Positions 1-7,569 of a stretch of 14,471 bases of DNA are shown piece by piece. The notes under the pieces were generated by a model. It saw nothing but the letters and a program-made list of their open reading frames with translations, did not search any database and was not told the DNA's origin. The position numbers and the translations under genes are program-made. Source of the DNA: JBAXGE01 sp044344145 (GTDB lineage: Bacteria > Planctomycetota > Phycisphaerae > WQYP01); assembly GCA_044344145.1 (NCBI GenBank), contig JBIJDM010000047.1, positions 1 through 14,471 on the forward strand, in the 5' to 3' direction. Within the stretch, counting starts at the first letter, position 1. The number at the start of each line of letters is the position of its first letter.

Positions 1-1961
1 CCGAGACCGAATGGCCCAAGGATATCGCCCGCATGCGTGAGCTGGGTTTCCGCATTGTGCGCCTGTTCGAATTCGCCTGGCACAAGTTTGAACCCAGCGA
101 AGGCCAGTACGATTTCACCTGGGCCCGGCGTTGTCTGGACCAACTCGACGCCGCAGGTATTCAGGTCATGCTCGGCACGCCCACCGCGGCCCCGCCCGCG
201 TGGCTGACCCAAAAATATCCCGAAGTTCTGCAAACCCATTACGATGGTCGCCGCGAAACCCACGGCCAGCGCAAACACTACAATCACTGGAGCCAGAAAT
301 ACCGGCAGTTGGGCGACGGCATCACCCTCGCCATGGCCAAAGAATTGGGCCATCACCCCGCCGTCCATAGCTGGCAAATCGACAATGAAATGTCTGGCAG
401 TGATTTTGGCCCGGAAACGCACCGACGGTTCCACGAATGGTTGCAGCAACGCTACGGGACGATTGAAAACTTAAATCAAACCTGGGGTTTGGAGTTCTGG
501 TCTCAGGCGTACAACAGTTTTGACCAAATTCCCTTAGTCATGCCCTCGCATGGTTCGATTGAGGTGCCCGAACGGCATCACCCTTCGCTGATCATGGCCC
601 TGACCCGGTTCATGAATGAAGGCTGGACGCAATTTATTGCCGGGCAATGTGCGGTCATTCGTCGGGAATGTCCCAATACCATCATCACGTCCAACATGAC
701 CCCCGGCATGGGCATGAATTGGTTCCAGCATAATAAGGTGCTCGACCGCGTGGGCCACTCGCTGTATCGCGATGTGGATCATTACCACTGGAATCCCATG
801 TATTTTGATCGTATGCGGGCGGAAAAAGGCCAGCCCTATCAGCCTTATTATCAGCTCGAAACCGCGCCGAATTGGTCGGCGGGCGGGCGCATGTGGAATA
901 TCCACCATTCCCCCGCGGGCATCCGCGCGTTTTCGTGGCTGAGCCTGCTTCTGGGGGGCAGCATGATTCTGTACTGGCAGTGGCGCTCACATTGGGCCGG
1001 CCAGGAAATGCAGCACGGCACCCATGTCACCGCCACCGGCAACTGGGCACCCAACAAGGATGCAATCCAAACTCTGTGCGCCGATACCAAACGACTCGAA
1101 AAATTCCTCGCCGAAAATCCGCCAGCTCCCGCAGGTGTAGGCATCATGATGAGCAACGAAAACGCCTGGGGACTTGGTATTGACCCCATAGACGACGACA
1201 TGCGCTACGACCAACGCTGGCGGGATGATTATCAGGTCCCGCTGGTGCTCAATAATATCTGGCGCGATACGCTGGGCGAAGCTACCGACCTGACCCCCTA
1301 TAAAGTGGTCATCATGCCCCTGATGCCGATGGTCAGCCCCGAGCTGCGCCAACGGCTCATCGCCTGGGTCAAGCAGGGGGGCTGTCTGTTGCTGGGACCG
1401 CTGACCGGGTATCGCTCGACCGAGTTCACTGCCTTTACCGACCGCACCTTCGGCGGTCTGGAAGAACTCATCGGTGCCGAATCGGCCCTGCGTTTCACCG
1501 CGATGTGGGTCGAAAAGACCGTTGCACTTGATTATGGTTTCAAACGCGCTCCGGTCAAAGGCTGGTGCGAAGCCTACGCACCCACCACGGGCCATCCGCT
1601 GGCCCAATATCGCGGCGGTTACGGTGATGGTCTGGCCGGCGTGATGGATCACAAACTCGGTCAGGGCCGGGTGATTACTATGGGCTGCCGTACCGACGAA
1701 GCCACCTACCTGCATCTGGTAAAACTACTCATGACCCAGGCGGGTCTGACGCCGTTGGCGCAAACCGATGGTCGGGTGATCGTAGCCCCCCGGGCCAATG
1801 CCGCCGGACAGATTACCGCTTATGGGCTGATTAATTTGGAAGAAGAACGGCGCAGTGTGACCCTGCCCGCAGCGGGTATGGATCTTTTTACCGGCCTGCC
1901 CACTCCGGCCACCATGGTACTAGAACCTCTGGCCGTGCATATGGTAAAAATGCCAACATGA
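1..1961 (+). CDS. GH42 beta-galactosidase, 5' partial
   Basis: Glycoside hydrolase family 42 enzyme that would release terminal beta-galactose from oligosaccharides. The frame is open from base 3 (ETEWPKDIARM...), matching the conserved start of the GH42 barrel, so only about 15-25 residues are probably missing; the ATG at 33 is internal. Counting from that ATG, the family motif LGTPTAAPPAW lies at 48-57, the acid/base Glu in WQIDNE at residue 119 (base 387) and the nucleophile Glu in YYQLETAPNW at residue 276 (base 858). A Rossmann-like trimerisation domain (KVVIMPLMPMVSPELRQRL) covers about 410-600, followed by a small beta domain. About 642 visible residues match the usual 650-700. The stop overlaps the next start in ATGA, implying translational coupling. 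Family assignment is secure. The natural substrate is not visible, and a signal peptide cannot be assessed. Confidence 0.93.
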   Translation, partial: ETEWPKDIARMRELGFRIVRLFEFAWHKFEPSEGQYDFTWARRCLDQLDAAGIQVMLGTPTAAPPAWLTQKYPEVLQTHYDGRRETHGQRKHYNHWSQKYRQLGDGITLAMAKELGHHPAVHSWQIDNEMSGSDFGPETHRRFHEWLQQRYGTIENLNQTWGLEFWSQAYNSFDQIPLVMPSHGSIEVPERHHPSLIMALTRFMNEGWTQFIAGQCAVIRRECPNTIITSNMTPGMGMNWFQHNKVLDRVGHSLYRDVDHYHWNPMYFDRMRAEKGQPYQPYYQLETAPNWSAGGRMWNIHHSPAGIRAFSWLSLLLGGSMILYWQWRSHWAGQEMQHGTHVTATGNWAPNKDAIQTLCADTKRLEKFLAENPPAPAGVGIMMSNENAWGLGIDPIDDDMRYDQRWRDDYQVPLVLNNIWRDTLGEATDLTPYKVVIMPLMPMVSPELRQRLIAWVKQGGCLLLGPLTGYRSTEFTAFTDRTFGGLEELIGAESALRFTAMWVEKTVALDYGFKRAPVKGWCEAYAPTTGHPLAQYRGGYGDGLAGVMDHKLGQGRVITMGCRTDEATYLHLVKLLMTQAGLTPLAQTDGRVIVAPRANAAGQITAYGLINLEEERRSVTLPAAGMDLFTGLPTPATMVLEPLAVHMVKMPT

Positions 1962-2761
1962 AGTCCACCCCGCCCGCCATTGATCCGCAGGCCCAAGCGG
2001 CCCGACGCCCCGACTGGCAAGTCGTCGGCTGGATGGGCTATCGGCTGGAAATCCCCGCCGCGTGGAACCTGAGCAGCTATTACGGTGGGATGAAAAGCGG
2101 TGAAGTTTACTTCTCCGATCTCGTGGGCCGGTGTTTGCATCTTGCCTGGCAGTCCCCGCCCCCGAAGCGGCTGGCCCGCACCGCCGAGACCATGCAGACG
2201 CAATGGCGGGAGCAGGGCTGGGAATTTTCCGCGTTGGGTGATAAACAATTGGCCCGGCACAAGGAGCAAACGCGCGTGCTCTGGGTTGGCACCAAACGCA
2301 TCGTTACGCTGGAGTGGCTGCTTAGGAGCGACTGGGTGCCGGAAATTACCGCATCCCTCCAGGAAGAATATGAAGCTCCCGAATGGCTTTGGCAGATTTA
2401 TGGTGTCGCCGGTATGGTGCCGCGCGAGATTGGCCTGGAACGGGCCGACTTCATCCCCGGCGGTTCGTCACTGTGTATGACCGATGGTTGGACGCGGCTC
2501 TGGCTGGGCAGTGTCAGTCTGGCGGAGCAGCGGATCGGCCGTGACAGCGCCGGCGGCTGGGCGAGTACCCAAGTCCTCGCCAAAGGTTTACGCAAACTCC
2601 CCTGGTCGGTGGCGGGTGATCATTGGCATGTGGCCCAAACCATGGGCTGGCCGCTCTTCCCTTGGGGTCAGCGTCAAACCGGGATCCTGCGGCATGATAC
2701 CGCCGCGAACGTATTACGCTGGAGCCTGCTGAATCGCTGGCAATGGTTGAGGAAAAATTAA
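1958..2761 (+). CDS. Protein of unknown function, two repeat halves, paired with PqqD-like gene
   Basis: I do not recognise this 267-aa family. The start overlaps the GH42 stop (ATGA) and the stop lies 2 bases before the likely start of the PqqD-family gene, so it is the middle gene of a coupled trio. It is Trp-rich, has no signal peptide or membrane segment, and looks beta-rich. Two stretches appear related: WQVVGWMGYRLEIP near residues 20-33 and WQIYGVAGMVPREIG near 146-160. Each reaches a GG pair 25 residues after its Trp, followed by a hydrophobic strand. This suggests an internal duplication of a domain of roughly 110-120 residues. The constant neighbour suggests it works with the PqqD-like protein, for example as a peptide- or carrier-handling partner, but that is inference. 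Confidence 0.8.
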   Translation: MKSTPPAIDPQAQAARRPDWQVVGWMGYRLEIPAAWNLSSYYGGMKSGEVYFSDLVGRCLHLAWQSPPPKRLARTAETMQTQWREQGWEFSALGDKQLARHKEQTRVLWVGTKRIVTLEWLLRSDWVPEITASLQEEYEAPEWLWQIYGVAGMVPREIGLERADFIPGGSSLCMTDGWTRLWLGSVSLAEQRIGRDSAGGWASTQVLAKGLRKLPWSVAGDHWHVAQTMGWPLFPWGQRQTGILRHDTAANVLRWSLLNRWQWLRKN

Positions 2762-2763
2762 TC

Positions 2764-3177
2764 ATGGGTTTGATCGGCAATTATCTCGGCGGCGCGCAAC
2801 TATCCCGGCAGGAACTGCTGGAAATCATTCCCGTGCGCCACCCGGAAGCCAAATTGGTCGAGGAATCCACCGGCCGTCTGCTGCTGTTGTTGCCCGCGCC
2901 CGACCGGTTCTTTTATCGCTGGATCAAAGTCGTCGGCAAGCCCCGGCAGTTCGAGATAGATGCCCTGGGCCGCAGTGTCTGGGATATGGTCGATGGCCAC
3001 CGGCGGGTACAGAAAATCGTTACGCGCTTTGCGGAACAGAACAAGATCAACATCCGGGAAGCCGAATTGGGCGTGATGAGTTTTCTAACCACCCTGCGGC
3101 AGCGGAATCTGGTCCTGTTCGCCACCGATGACGCAGCGGTGGCGCAGACCGCAAAAAAGTCCGGTAAGAAATCTTAA
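2764..3177 (+). CDS. PqqD-family (RiPP recognition element-like) protein
   Basis: 137-aa protein with a PqqD-like winged-helix fold. The core at about residues 58-115 has the typical pattern: strand FEIDALGRSVWDMVDG, then RRVQKIVTRFAEQNKI, then a helix ending in FLTTLRQRNLVLF. PqqD-family domains bind leader peptides of ribosomally made, modified peptides and present them to radical SAM enzymes. No radical SAM gene or precursor peptide is in the window, so the partner is unknown. I chose ATG 2764 because GAGG at 2749-2752 gives an 11-base spacer; an in-frame ATG at 2743 inside the upstream gene lacks a ribosome binding site. The N-terminal MGLIGNYLGG and lysine-rich C-terminus lie outside the core. 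The TAA stop overlaps the opposing DeoR stop. Confidence 0.82.
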   Translation: MGLIGNYLGGAQLSRQELLEIIPVRHPEAKLVEESTGRLLLLLPAPDRFFYRWIKVVGKPRQFEIDALGRSVWDMVDGHRRVQKIVTRFAEQNKINIREAELGVMSFLTTLRQRNLVLFATDDAAVAQTAKKSGKKS

Positions 3178-3992
3178 CGGGCAATTTCCAACCGGTCGCC
3201 CAGTGTCTTCTGCCAGCGTTCCGATACCCCCGCATCGGTGATAATCAAATCCACCTCGCTGGTGCTACAAACCCGGGCCAGGCTCTTGCGCCCGAATTTG
3301 CTGGAATCCATCAAGAGCACGCGCCGGGCCGTCTGCTTCAGCGCGATGCGTTCCACCTCGGCCATCACCAGATTGGAATTGAATACATCCTGCTCATAGA
3401 TGGCCGCACACGAAAAGAGCATCAAATCCGCATGCAAACCCGACAACGCCTGCGTGGTGATTGGGCCGATCAACACGCCGCTGCGCGGATAATGTGAGCC
3501 ACCCAGCACCAGTAATTCAACCTGCGTATCGGTGGCGAAGTAGGCGGCTACGGTGAGGGAATTGGTCACGATCTGCAAGGGCCGGGCGGTAATTTGTTCG
3601 ATGGCATACTGCACTGTGGACCCGCCATCCACATAGACCGTCATCCCCGGTTCCACCATATCGGCGGCTACTTTGCCGATCAGCCGTTTGGCCTCGATGG
3701 CTTCTTTCAGGCGTTCTTCCAGCCCCAGCGCCGCCGTTGAGCGGCCGCGGAAAATCACTCCGCCCCGGGTGGATTCCACCATTCCCTGCGCTTCCAGCAC
3801 GTCAATATCGCGCCGGATCGTGGAGGATGACACCTCCAGCGCCGCCGCCAGTGCTTCGAGCTGGGCGCTGCCCTGTTCTCGAATCAAATCCAGCAGACGA
3901 TCAGCACGGTTTGTGCCTCGCGTTAGTTTACTTGGCCACCGCCATAATTTGGTTGGTGATGGACTGGACCAGTTGCTCAAAGGTGGCTTCAT
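3174..3992 (-). CDS. DeoR-family sugar-phosphate-responsive regulator
   Basis: Transcriptional repressor of the DeoR/GlpR type, last gene of the BMC operon and its likely local regulator. An N-terminal winged helix-turn-helix at about residues 28-80 contains the family signature VSSSTIRRDIDVLEAQG. The C-terminal DeoRC sensor domain, an isomerase-like fold binding phosphorylated sugars, includes YVDGGSTVQYAI and DSSKFGRKSL. Members of PVM-type BMC loci are thought to sense fuculose or rhamnulose phosphates; that is family knowledge, not seen here. The start is uncertain. No ATG, GTG or TTG lies at the usual distance before the HTH, so the best candidate is ATG 3992 (or TTG 3995), inside the aldolase gene. 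This gives about 20 extra residues and a 65-base overlap. The stop overlaps the PqqD-like gene's stop. Confidence 0.9.
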   Translation of the reverse strand: MKPPLSNWSSPSPTKLWRWPSKLTRGTNRADRLLDLIREQGSAQLEALAAALEVSSSTIRRDIDVLEAQGMVESTRGGVIFRGRSTAALGLEERLKEAIEAKRLIGKVAADMVEPGMTVYVDGGSTVQYAIEQITARPLQIVTNSLTVAAYFATDTQVELLVLGGSHYPRSGVLIGPITTQALSGLHADLMLFSCAAIYEQDVFNSNLVMAEVERIALKQTARRVLLMDSSKFGRKSLARVCSTSEVDLIITDAGVSERWQKTLGDRLEIAR

Positions 3993-4791
3993 CAATGCTG
4001 TCCGCAGTGGGCGCCGTCGTGGTCTGGGTCTGCGACTTGCTCATGAGCTGCCCATCTTCGAACATGGCCAGAAATTCGTCGTTTTCCTGCCCGATGCAGC
4101 CCGAAGGCGCACAGGCCAGACGCGAATCCTTGATGCCGAATTTCTGCTTCACTTCCAGCAGCTTGATCATCTGATCCTGCGACAACGGCCGCACCTTGCC
4201 CAGTTGGGCGCACAACAGCAGAATCCGGCAATAGGCATCCAGAATTTCCAGCTTGTAATACGCGTCAATCAGTTGCGGGGCAAAGGTCACCGAACCGTGA
4301 TTGGCCAGCATGATGGTATTGGATTCGGAGTCAATGAGCTTGCACACTTCCTGACCCAGTTCCGCATAGCTGGGGGTGACGTACGGGGCGGTCAGAACCT
4401 TGCCCAGAAACACTTCGGCTTCGGGGTGAATGCCTTCCGGGATCGGAATGTTGGCCACGGCAAACGCGGTGGCATGGGGCGGATGGCTGTGGACTACGGC
4501 CCGCACATCGGGCCGCTTGCGGTAGATGGCCAGATGCAGCAGCACTTCGCTGGTGCGTTTGAACTTGTTGGCCTTGTCCACCTGATTGCCGTCCATGTCC
4601 ACCATGGTGATCATGTCCGGGGTCAGGAACCCCTTGGACAACCCGGTGGGGGTGCACAACACGCGATCGTCGGAGATCCGCACCGAGTGGTTGCCCTCGT
4701 TGCCCGCACAGTAGCCCTTCATCCAGATGCGCTTGCCGATGTCGCACATTTCCAGCTTGACTTGATGAATATTGGCCATGTTTTGACTCAT
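3928..4791 (-). CDS. Class II aldolase (fuculose/rhamnulose-phosphate type) with C-terminal encapsulation peptide
   Basis: 287-aa Zn-dependent class II aldolase/adducin family protein, expected to split L-fuculose-1-phosphate or L-rhamnulose-1-phosphate into DHAP and L-lactaldehyde. Visible features are the phosphate-site region CAGNEGNHSVR (28-38), TPTGLSKG (47-54), catalytic Glu82 in KRTSE, and zinc ligands His101 and His103 in HSHPPHA and His165 in ANHGS. The catalytic domain ends near residue 220. A cysteine-containing segment, a Thr/Ser-rich linker (252-265) and an amphipathic helix (about 266-286, FEQLVQSITNQIMAVAK) follow. That helix looks like an encapsulation peptide targeting the enzyme to the microcompartment lumen. 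ATG 4791 is chosen over GTG 4797 because GAGG at 4799-4802 gives a 7-base spacer. Substrate choice between fuculose and rhamnulose phosphate cannot be made from sequence. Confidence 0.92.
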   Translation of the reverse strand: MSQNMANIHQVKLEMCDIGKRIWMKGYCAGNEGNHSVRISDDRVLCTPTGLSKGFLTPDMITMVDMDGNQVDKANKFKRTSEVLLHLAIYRKRPDVRAVVHSHPPHATAFAVANIPIPEGIHPEAEVFLGKVLTAPYVTPSYAELGQEVCKLIDSESNTIMLANHGSVTFAPQLIDAYYKLEILDAYCRILLLCAQLGKVRPLSQDQMIKLLEVKQKFGIKDSRLACAPSGCIGQENDEFLAMFEDGQLMSKSQTQTTTAPTADSIDEATFEQLVQSITNQIMAVAK

Positions 4792-4809
4792 GATCACACC
4801 TCGTAAAAC

Positions 4810-5667
4810 TTAACGTTCCTGCAGCATTAGCAGTTCTTTGGTGACGTTGGGACACGGTTGCCGTAGTTGGGCGATAAATTGTTCCAGCATACTCTGCATC
4901 GCCGGGGCCGCGTGCTGGGTGAATTCCACCACCAGCAGATTGGCGCCCAGCAAGCCCGCTTCGCTGACGGCGCGGGCACTGGTGGCCACCACGGGCCGCA
5001 GCACGCCGGTCGCGGCGGCATAGACGGTGGCTTTGGCGGCATTGGACACGAACAAAATCCCGCCGTCGCTTTGGCCGGACTTAACTTGCCGGGCCAGATC
5101 GCGCAGCACCCGTACCAGGGCGTCGCGGCTGATGCCGGCCTGTGCGGGTTGCATCCGCCGGGGGAAATTCCGGGCCATCGCGGCCACTTCGGTACTGGAG
5201 GCATCACACCACCAGATCACCGGCTGGGCGGTGCGGGCCTTCGCGGGTTTGCCGTTGTTGGTCGCACTGGCAGGGGCAGGTAATTTCCCGCCCGCTTCCA
5301 GCGCGATAATTTCGATCCCTTTGTCGCGGATGTAATCTTTGGCCAAGGGGGTTAATTTCGCCCCCGGAGCCAGCGCGATCGGCCCGGGCGTTTTGACCCG
5401 GGCAATTTGTTCCGCCGTAATAAAGTTACCCAGCAGCGTGGCCACCGGCTTGGGCCCACTGACGATCTCGGGGACCGCCACCGCAGGGGGGATGCTGACT
5501 GGAGCTGTCACCACCGCAGCCGTCGGCTTGGGCTTGTCGCCCGCAACGCATAATCCCACCGGCGGACGGATTTCCGCGGGCACGGTGCCCGCATCCGTTC
5601 GCGCACGCAGCGCCTGCATCACCTGCGCGGTGATCTGGGCCACGAGATTGGGATCAATGACGGACAC
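4810..5667 (-). CDS. BMC-associated protein with encapsulation-peptide-like N-terminus and degenerate RpiB/LacAB-like domain
   Basis: 285-aa protein with four parts. (1) Residues 4-22 form an amphipathic helix (DPNLVAQITAQVMQALR) like BMC encapsulation peptides. (2) Residues 25-75 are a Pro/Ala/Val linker. (3) Residues 83-121 (ITAEQIARVK ... LTPLAKDYIRDKGIEI) resemble a short module also seen near the N-terminus of BMC cobalamin adenosyltransferases such as EutT. (4) Residues 149-270 resemble ribose-5-phosphate isomerase B/LacAB: GGILFV, then a helix, GVLRPVVATSARAVSEAGLLGANLLVVEF and a C-terminal helix. The GTGIG-type active-site loop with its Cys is replaced by SNAAKA, so isomerase activity is doubtful. 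Start GTG 5667 has GGAG 9 bases upstream; an extension to 5709 would overlap the dehydrogenase gene and lacks a binding site. A role as a lumen scaffold or sugar-phosphate binder is inference. Confidence 0.8.
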   Translation of the reverse strand: MSVIDPNLVAQITAQVMQALRARTDAGTVPAEIRPPVGLCVAGDKPKPTAAVVTAPVSIPPAVAVPEIVSGPKPVATLLGNFITAEQIARVKTPGPIALAPGAKLTPLAKDYIRDKGIEIIALEAGGKLPAPASATNNGKPAKARTAQPVIWWCDASSTEVAAMARNFPRRMQPAQAGISRDALVRVLRDLARQVKSGQSDGGILFVSNAAKATVYAAATGVLRPVVATSARAVSEAGLLGANLLVVEFTQHAAPAMQSMLEQFIAQLRQPCPNVTKELLMLQER

Positions 5668-5689
5668 GCTGCAACACTCCACAGTATGG

Positions 5690-7111
5690 TTAGATAACCC
5701 GCAACGCACCGCTGACCGTCATCCGCCGGAAGCGGGTGAACGTCAGCGCCGTGGTGACACCTTCGCCCGTGGGCGTGGCCACCGTAAAGCTGGCATATCC
5801 TTCGCCGCCAATCCCCAGCGTCGCCGTGCTGGGACCATTGACCGCGAACAGGGTGGTATTCATCAATTTGCCCATACGTGTGATGGTCGCGAGGTTGTTG
5901 GAGTGGATACACGCCGTATGGCCATAGCCATGTTCATTCTGCAGCGCCAGGGCAATCGCCTGATCCACATCCGTCACGCGTACAAACGGCACGAACGGCA
6001 TCATCTGTTCCTGGGTGACAAACGGATTCTTCGCATCCGTCTCCCCGTACAGCAGGTCCACACCGTTGGGCAGGTTCATCCCCGCCGCTTCGGCCAGTAC
6101 CCGCGTATCTTTACCCACCAGATCCTTGTTCAGGGCCCAGTGATTGTCTTTGTTGGCAAACGCCTTCTGCGTCAGGGCTTCAATCTGGCTCGCGTTCAAC
6201 CGCACCGCACCGGCCCGGCTCATCGCGTCCATCATGCGGTCAAACACGCTGCTGACCACAAAGACTTCCTTTTCGCCGATGCACAGCAGGTTGTTGTCAA
6301 AACTGGCCCCGGCAATGATCGAACGCGCGGCATTGTCCAGATCCGCCGTCTCGTCCACCACCACGGGCGGATTGCCCGGACCACCAACGACCGCACGTTT
6401 GGGCTGGGCCATCGCGGCCTTGGCCACGGCGGGACCGCCGGTGATGCACAGCATCGCCACATCTCGATGCGTGAAAATCGCGTTGGCGCTTTCCAGCGTC
6501 GGCGGATTGACCATCGTGATCAGGTTATCAATGCCATACTTGGCCGCAATCGCCTTGTTGTACGTTTGCACCGCCAGCATCGCACACTTGTACCCGCTGG
6601 GATGGGCGTTGATGACCAGCGAATTACCCGCTGCGATCATGCTGATGGCATTGGCCGACAGGGTCGGGATCGAATGCGTCACCGGCGTCACCACGCCGAT
6701 CACACCCCAGGCCGCTGGCTCATCCAGCCCGATGCCGTCATCGCCGCTGTGGGCCTGGGTCTTGAGGAACTCGGTGCCCGGCACGTTCGACAGCAGGTGC
6801 AGCTTGCCGATCTTGTGATCCAGCCGGCCTACCTTGGTCTCGGCCAGTTCGATTTCCGCCCAGTTCTGGGCGTTGTCGGAGGCGATCTGCTTGATCAGGT
6901 TGCAGATGCCCGTGCGGACATCCATACCCTTGCTGGCCAACTGCTGATAGGCGGCTTTGGCCGCGGCTACCGCGCTGTTGGCGTCGCTGAACACGCCATG
7001 CGCGCCCGCACCCACCGGTGCGACCACACTGGCGCTGCTGCCCGCGCCCGAACGGGCGAGTTGCTTGAGTACTTCTTCCACAACACCGGCAATCAAGGTG
7101 GATTGGTCCAT
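5690..7111 (-). CDS. CoA-acylating aldehyde dehydrogenase (PduP-like), BMC-targeted
   Basis: 473-aa NAD-dependent aldehyde dehydrogenase of the PduP/EutE type, converting an aldehyde (here probably L-lactaldehyde) plus CoA to acyl-CoA and NADH inside the compartment. The N-terminus (TLIAGVVEEVLKQLARSG, 5-22) is an amphipathic helix followed by a Gly/Ala/Ser linker to about residue 36, typical of an encapsulation peptide. The cofactor-binding segment includes GVIGVVTPVTHSIPT (136-150), and the catalytic Cys277 sits in NNLLCIGEKE. The C-terminal part carries a glycine-rich GIGGEGYASFT. Length matches PduP (about 460). ATG 7111 has AGGAG 10 bases upstream. The 135-base gap before it is the longest inside the operon. 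Family assignment is firm; the aldehyde substrate is inferred from the neighbouring aldolase. Confidence 0.94.
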   Translation of the reverse strand: MDQSTLIAGVVEEVLKQLARSGAGSSASVVAPVGAGAHGVFSDANSAVAAAKAAYQQLASKGMDVRTGICNLIKQIASDNAQNWAEIELAETKVGRLDHKIGKLHLLSNVPGTEFLKTQAHSGDDGIGLDEPAAWGVIGVVTPVTHSIPTLSANAISMIAAGNSLVINAHPSGYKCAMLAVQTYNKAIAAKYGIDNLITMVNPPTLESANAIFTHRDVAMLCITGGPAVAKAAMAQPKRAVVGGPGNPPVVVDETADLDNAARSIIAGASFDNNLLCIGEKEVFVVSSVFDRMMDAMSRAGAVRLNASQIEALTQKAFANKDNHWALNKDLVGKDTRVLAEAAGMNLPNGVDLLYGETDAKNPFVTQEQMMPFVPFVRVTDVDQAIALALQNEHGYGHTACIHSNNLATITRMGKLMNTTLFAVNGPSTATLGIGGEGYASFTVATPTGEGVTTALTFTRFRRMTVSGALRVI

Positions 7112-7228
7112 GGACCTGCTACTCCTGTATCAATGAGCCCGCATCTTCCCGGCCCGGTGTGGATACCACCCCGCGCCAGCCTGCGCAGCCCGCAAGACCT
7201 AACAACTGCTACCTGCACATCCGCTGCG

Positions 7229-7243
7229 TTCCCGCCTGGGGAA
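7229..7243 (-). other. Small hairpin after the BMC-H gene
   Basis: A 5-bp inverted repeat, TTCCC/GGGAA around a 5-base loop, starts 3 bases beyond the BMC-H stop codon in the longest gap of the operon. It has no U-tract, so it is not an obvious terminator. It could act as an mRNA 3'-end stabiliser or processing boundary, or be chance. Confidence 0.25.
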
Positions 7244-7246
7244 AGC

Positions 7247-7510
7247 TTAGACCTTGTTGGTCTCTTCATGCGGACGGGCAATCACGCTGCTGGAAGCGAT
7301 CTGACCGAGCTTGCTGCCCGCGGCCACACCCGCATCCACTGCGGCTTTGACGGCCGAGACATCGCCGGTGAGCAGAACCGCCACCAGGCCGTTGCCCACG
7401 CGGTGTTGTCCCACGTATTGCACGTTGGCCGACTTCAGCGCTGCATCGCAGGCTTCCACGGCGGCGATCAGACCCTTGGTTTCGATCATACCTAATGCTT
7501 GCTGTGCCAT
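7247..7510 (-). CDS. BMC-H shell hexamer (first paralogue, pore GNG)
   Basis: 87-aa single BMC-domain protein (PduA/CcmK type) that would assemble as a hexamer tiling the facets of the shell. It has the full canonical pattern: ALGMIETKGL at the start, LLTGDVSAVKAAVDAG in the middle and VIARPHE near the C-terminus. The pore loop reads VGNG (38-41), with Asn at the place where PduA has Ser in KIGSG. ATG 7510 has AGGAG 8 bases upstream. It lies between the aldehyde dehydrogenase and kinase genes, separate from the two tandem BMC-H genes. The short C-terminus (EETNKV) carries no extension. Family assignment is secure. Confidence 0.96.
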   Translation of the reverse strand: MAQQALGMIETKGLIAAVEACDAALKSANVQYVGQHRVGNGLVAVLLTGDVSAVKAAVDAGVAAGSKLGQIASSSVIARPHEETNKV

Positions 7511-7569
7511 GACTCAAACTCCTATCTGCAAAGAAATTCTACTATCGTTTCACGGCCGTCAGACGATCC

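Noticed and set aside
5339..7495. Long open frame (718 codons) on the plus strand opposite the dehydrogenase and RpiB-like genes
   Set aside because: It is antisense to well-recognised genes and its His/Arg/Gly-rich translation has no domain pattern. It is a by-product of GC-rich codon bias.
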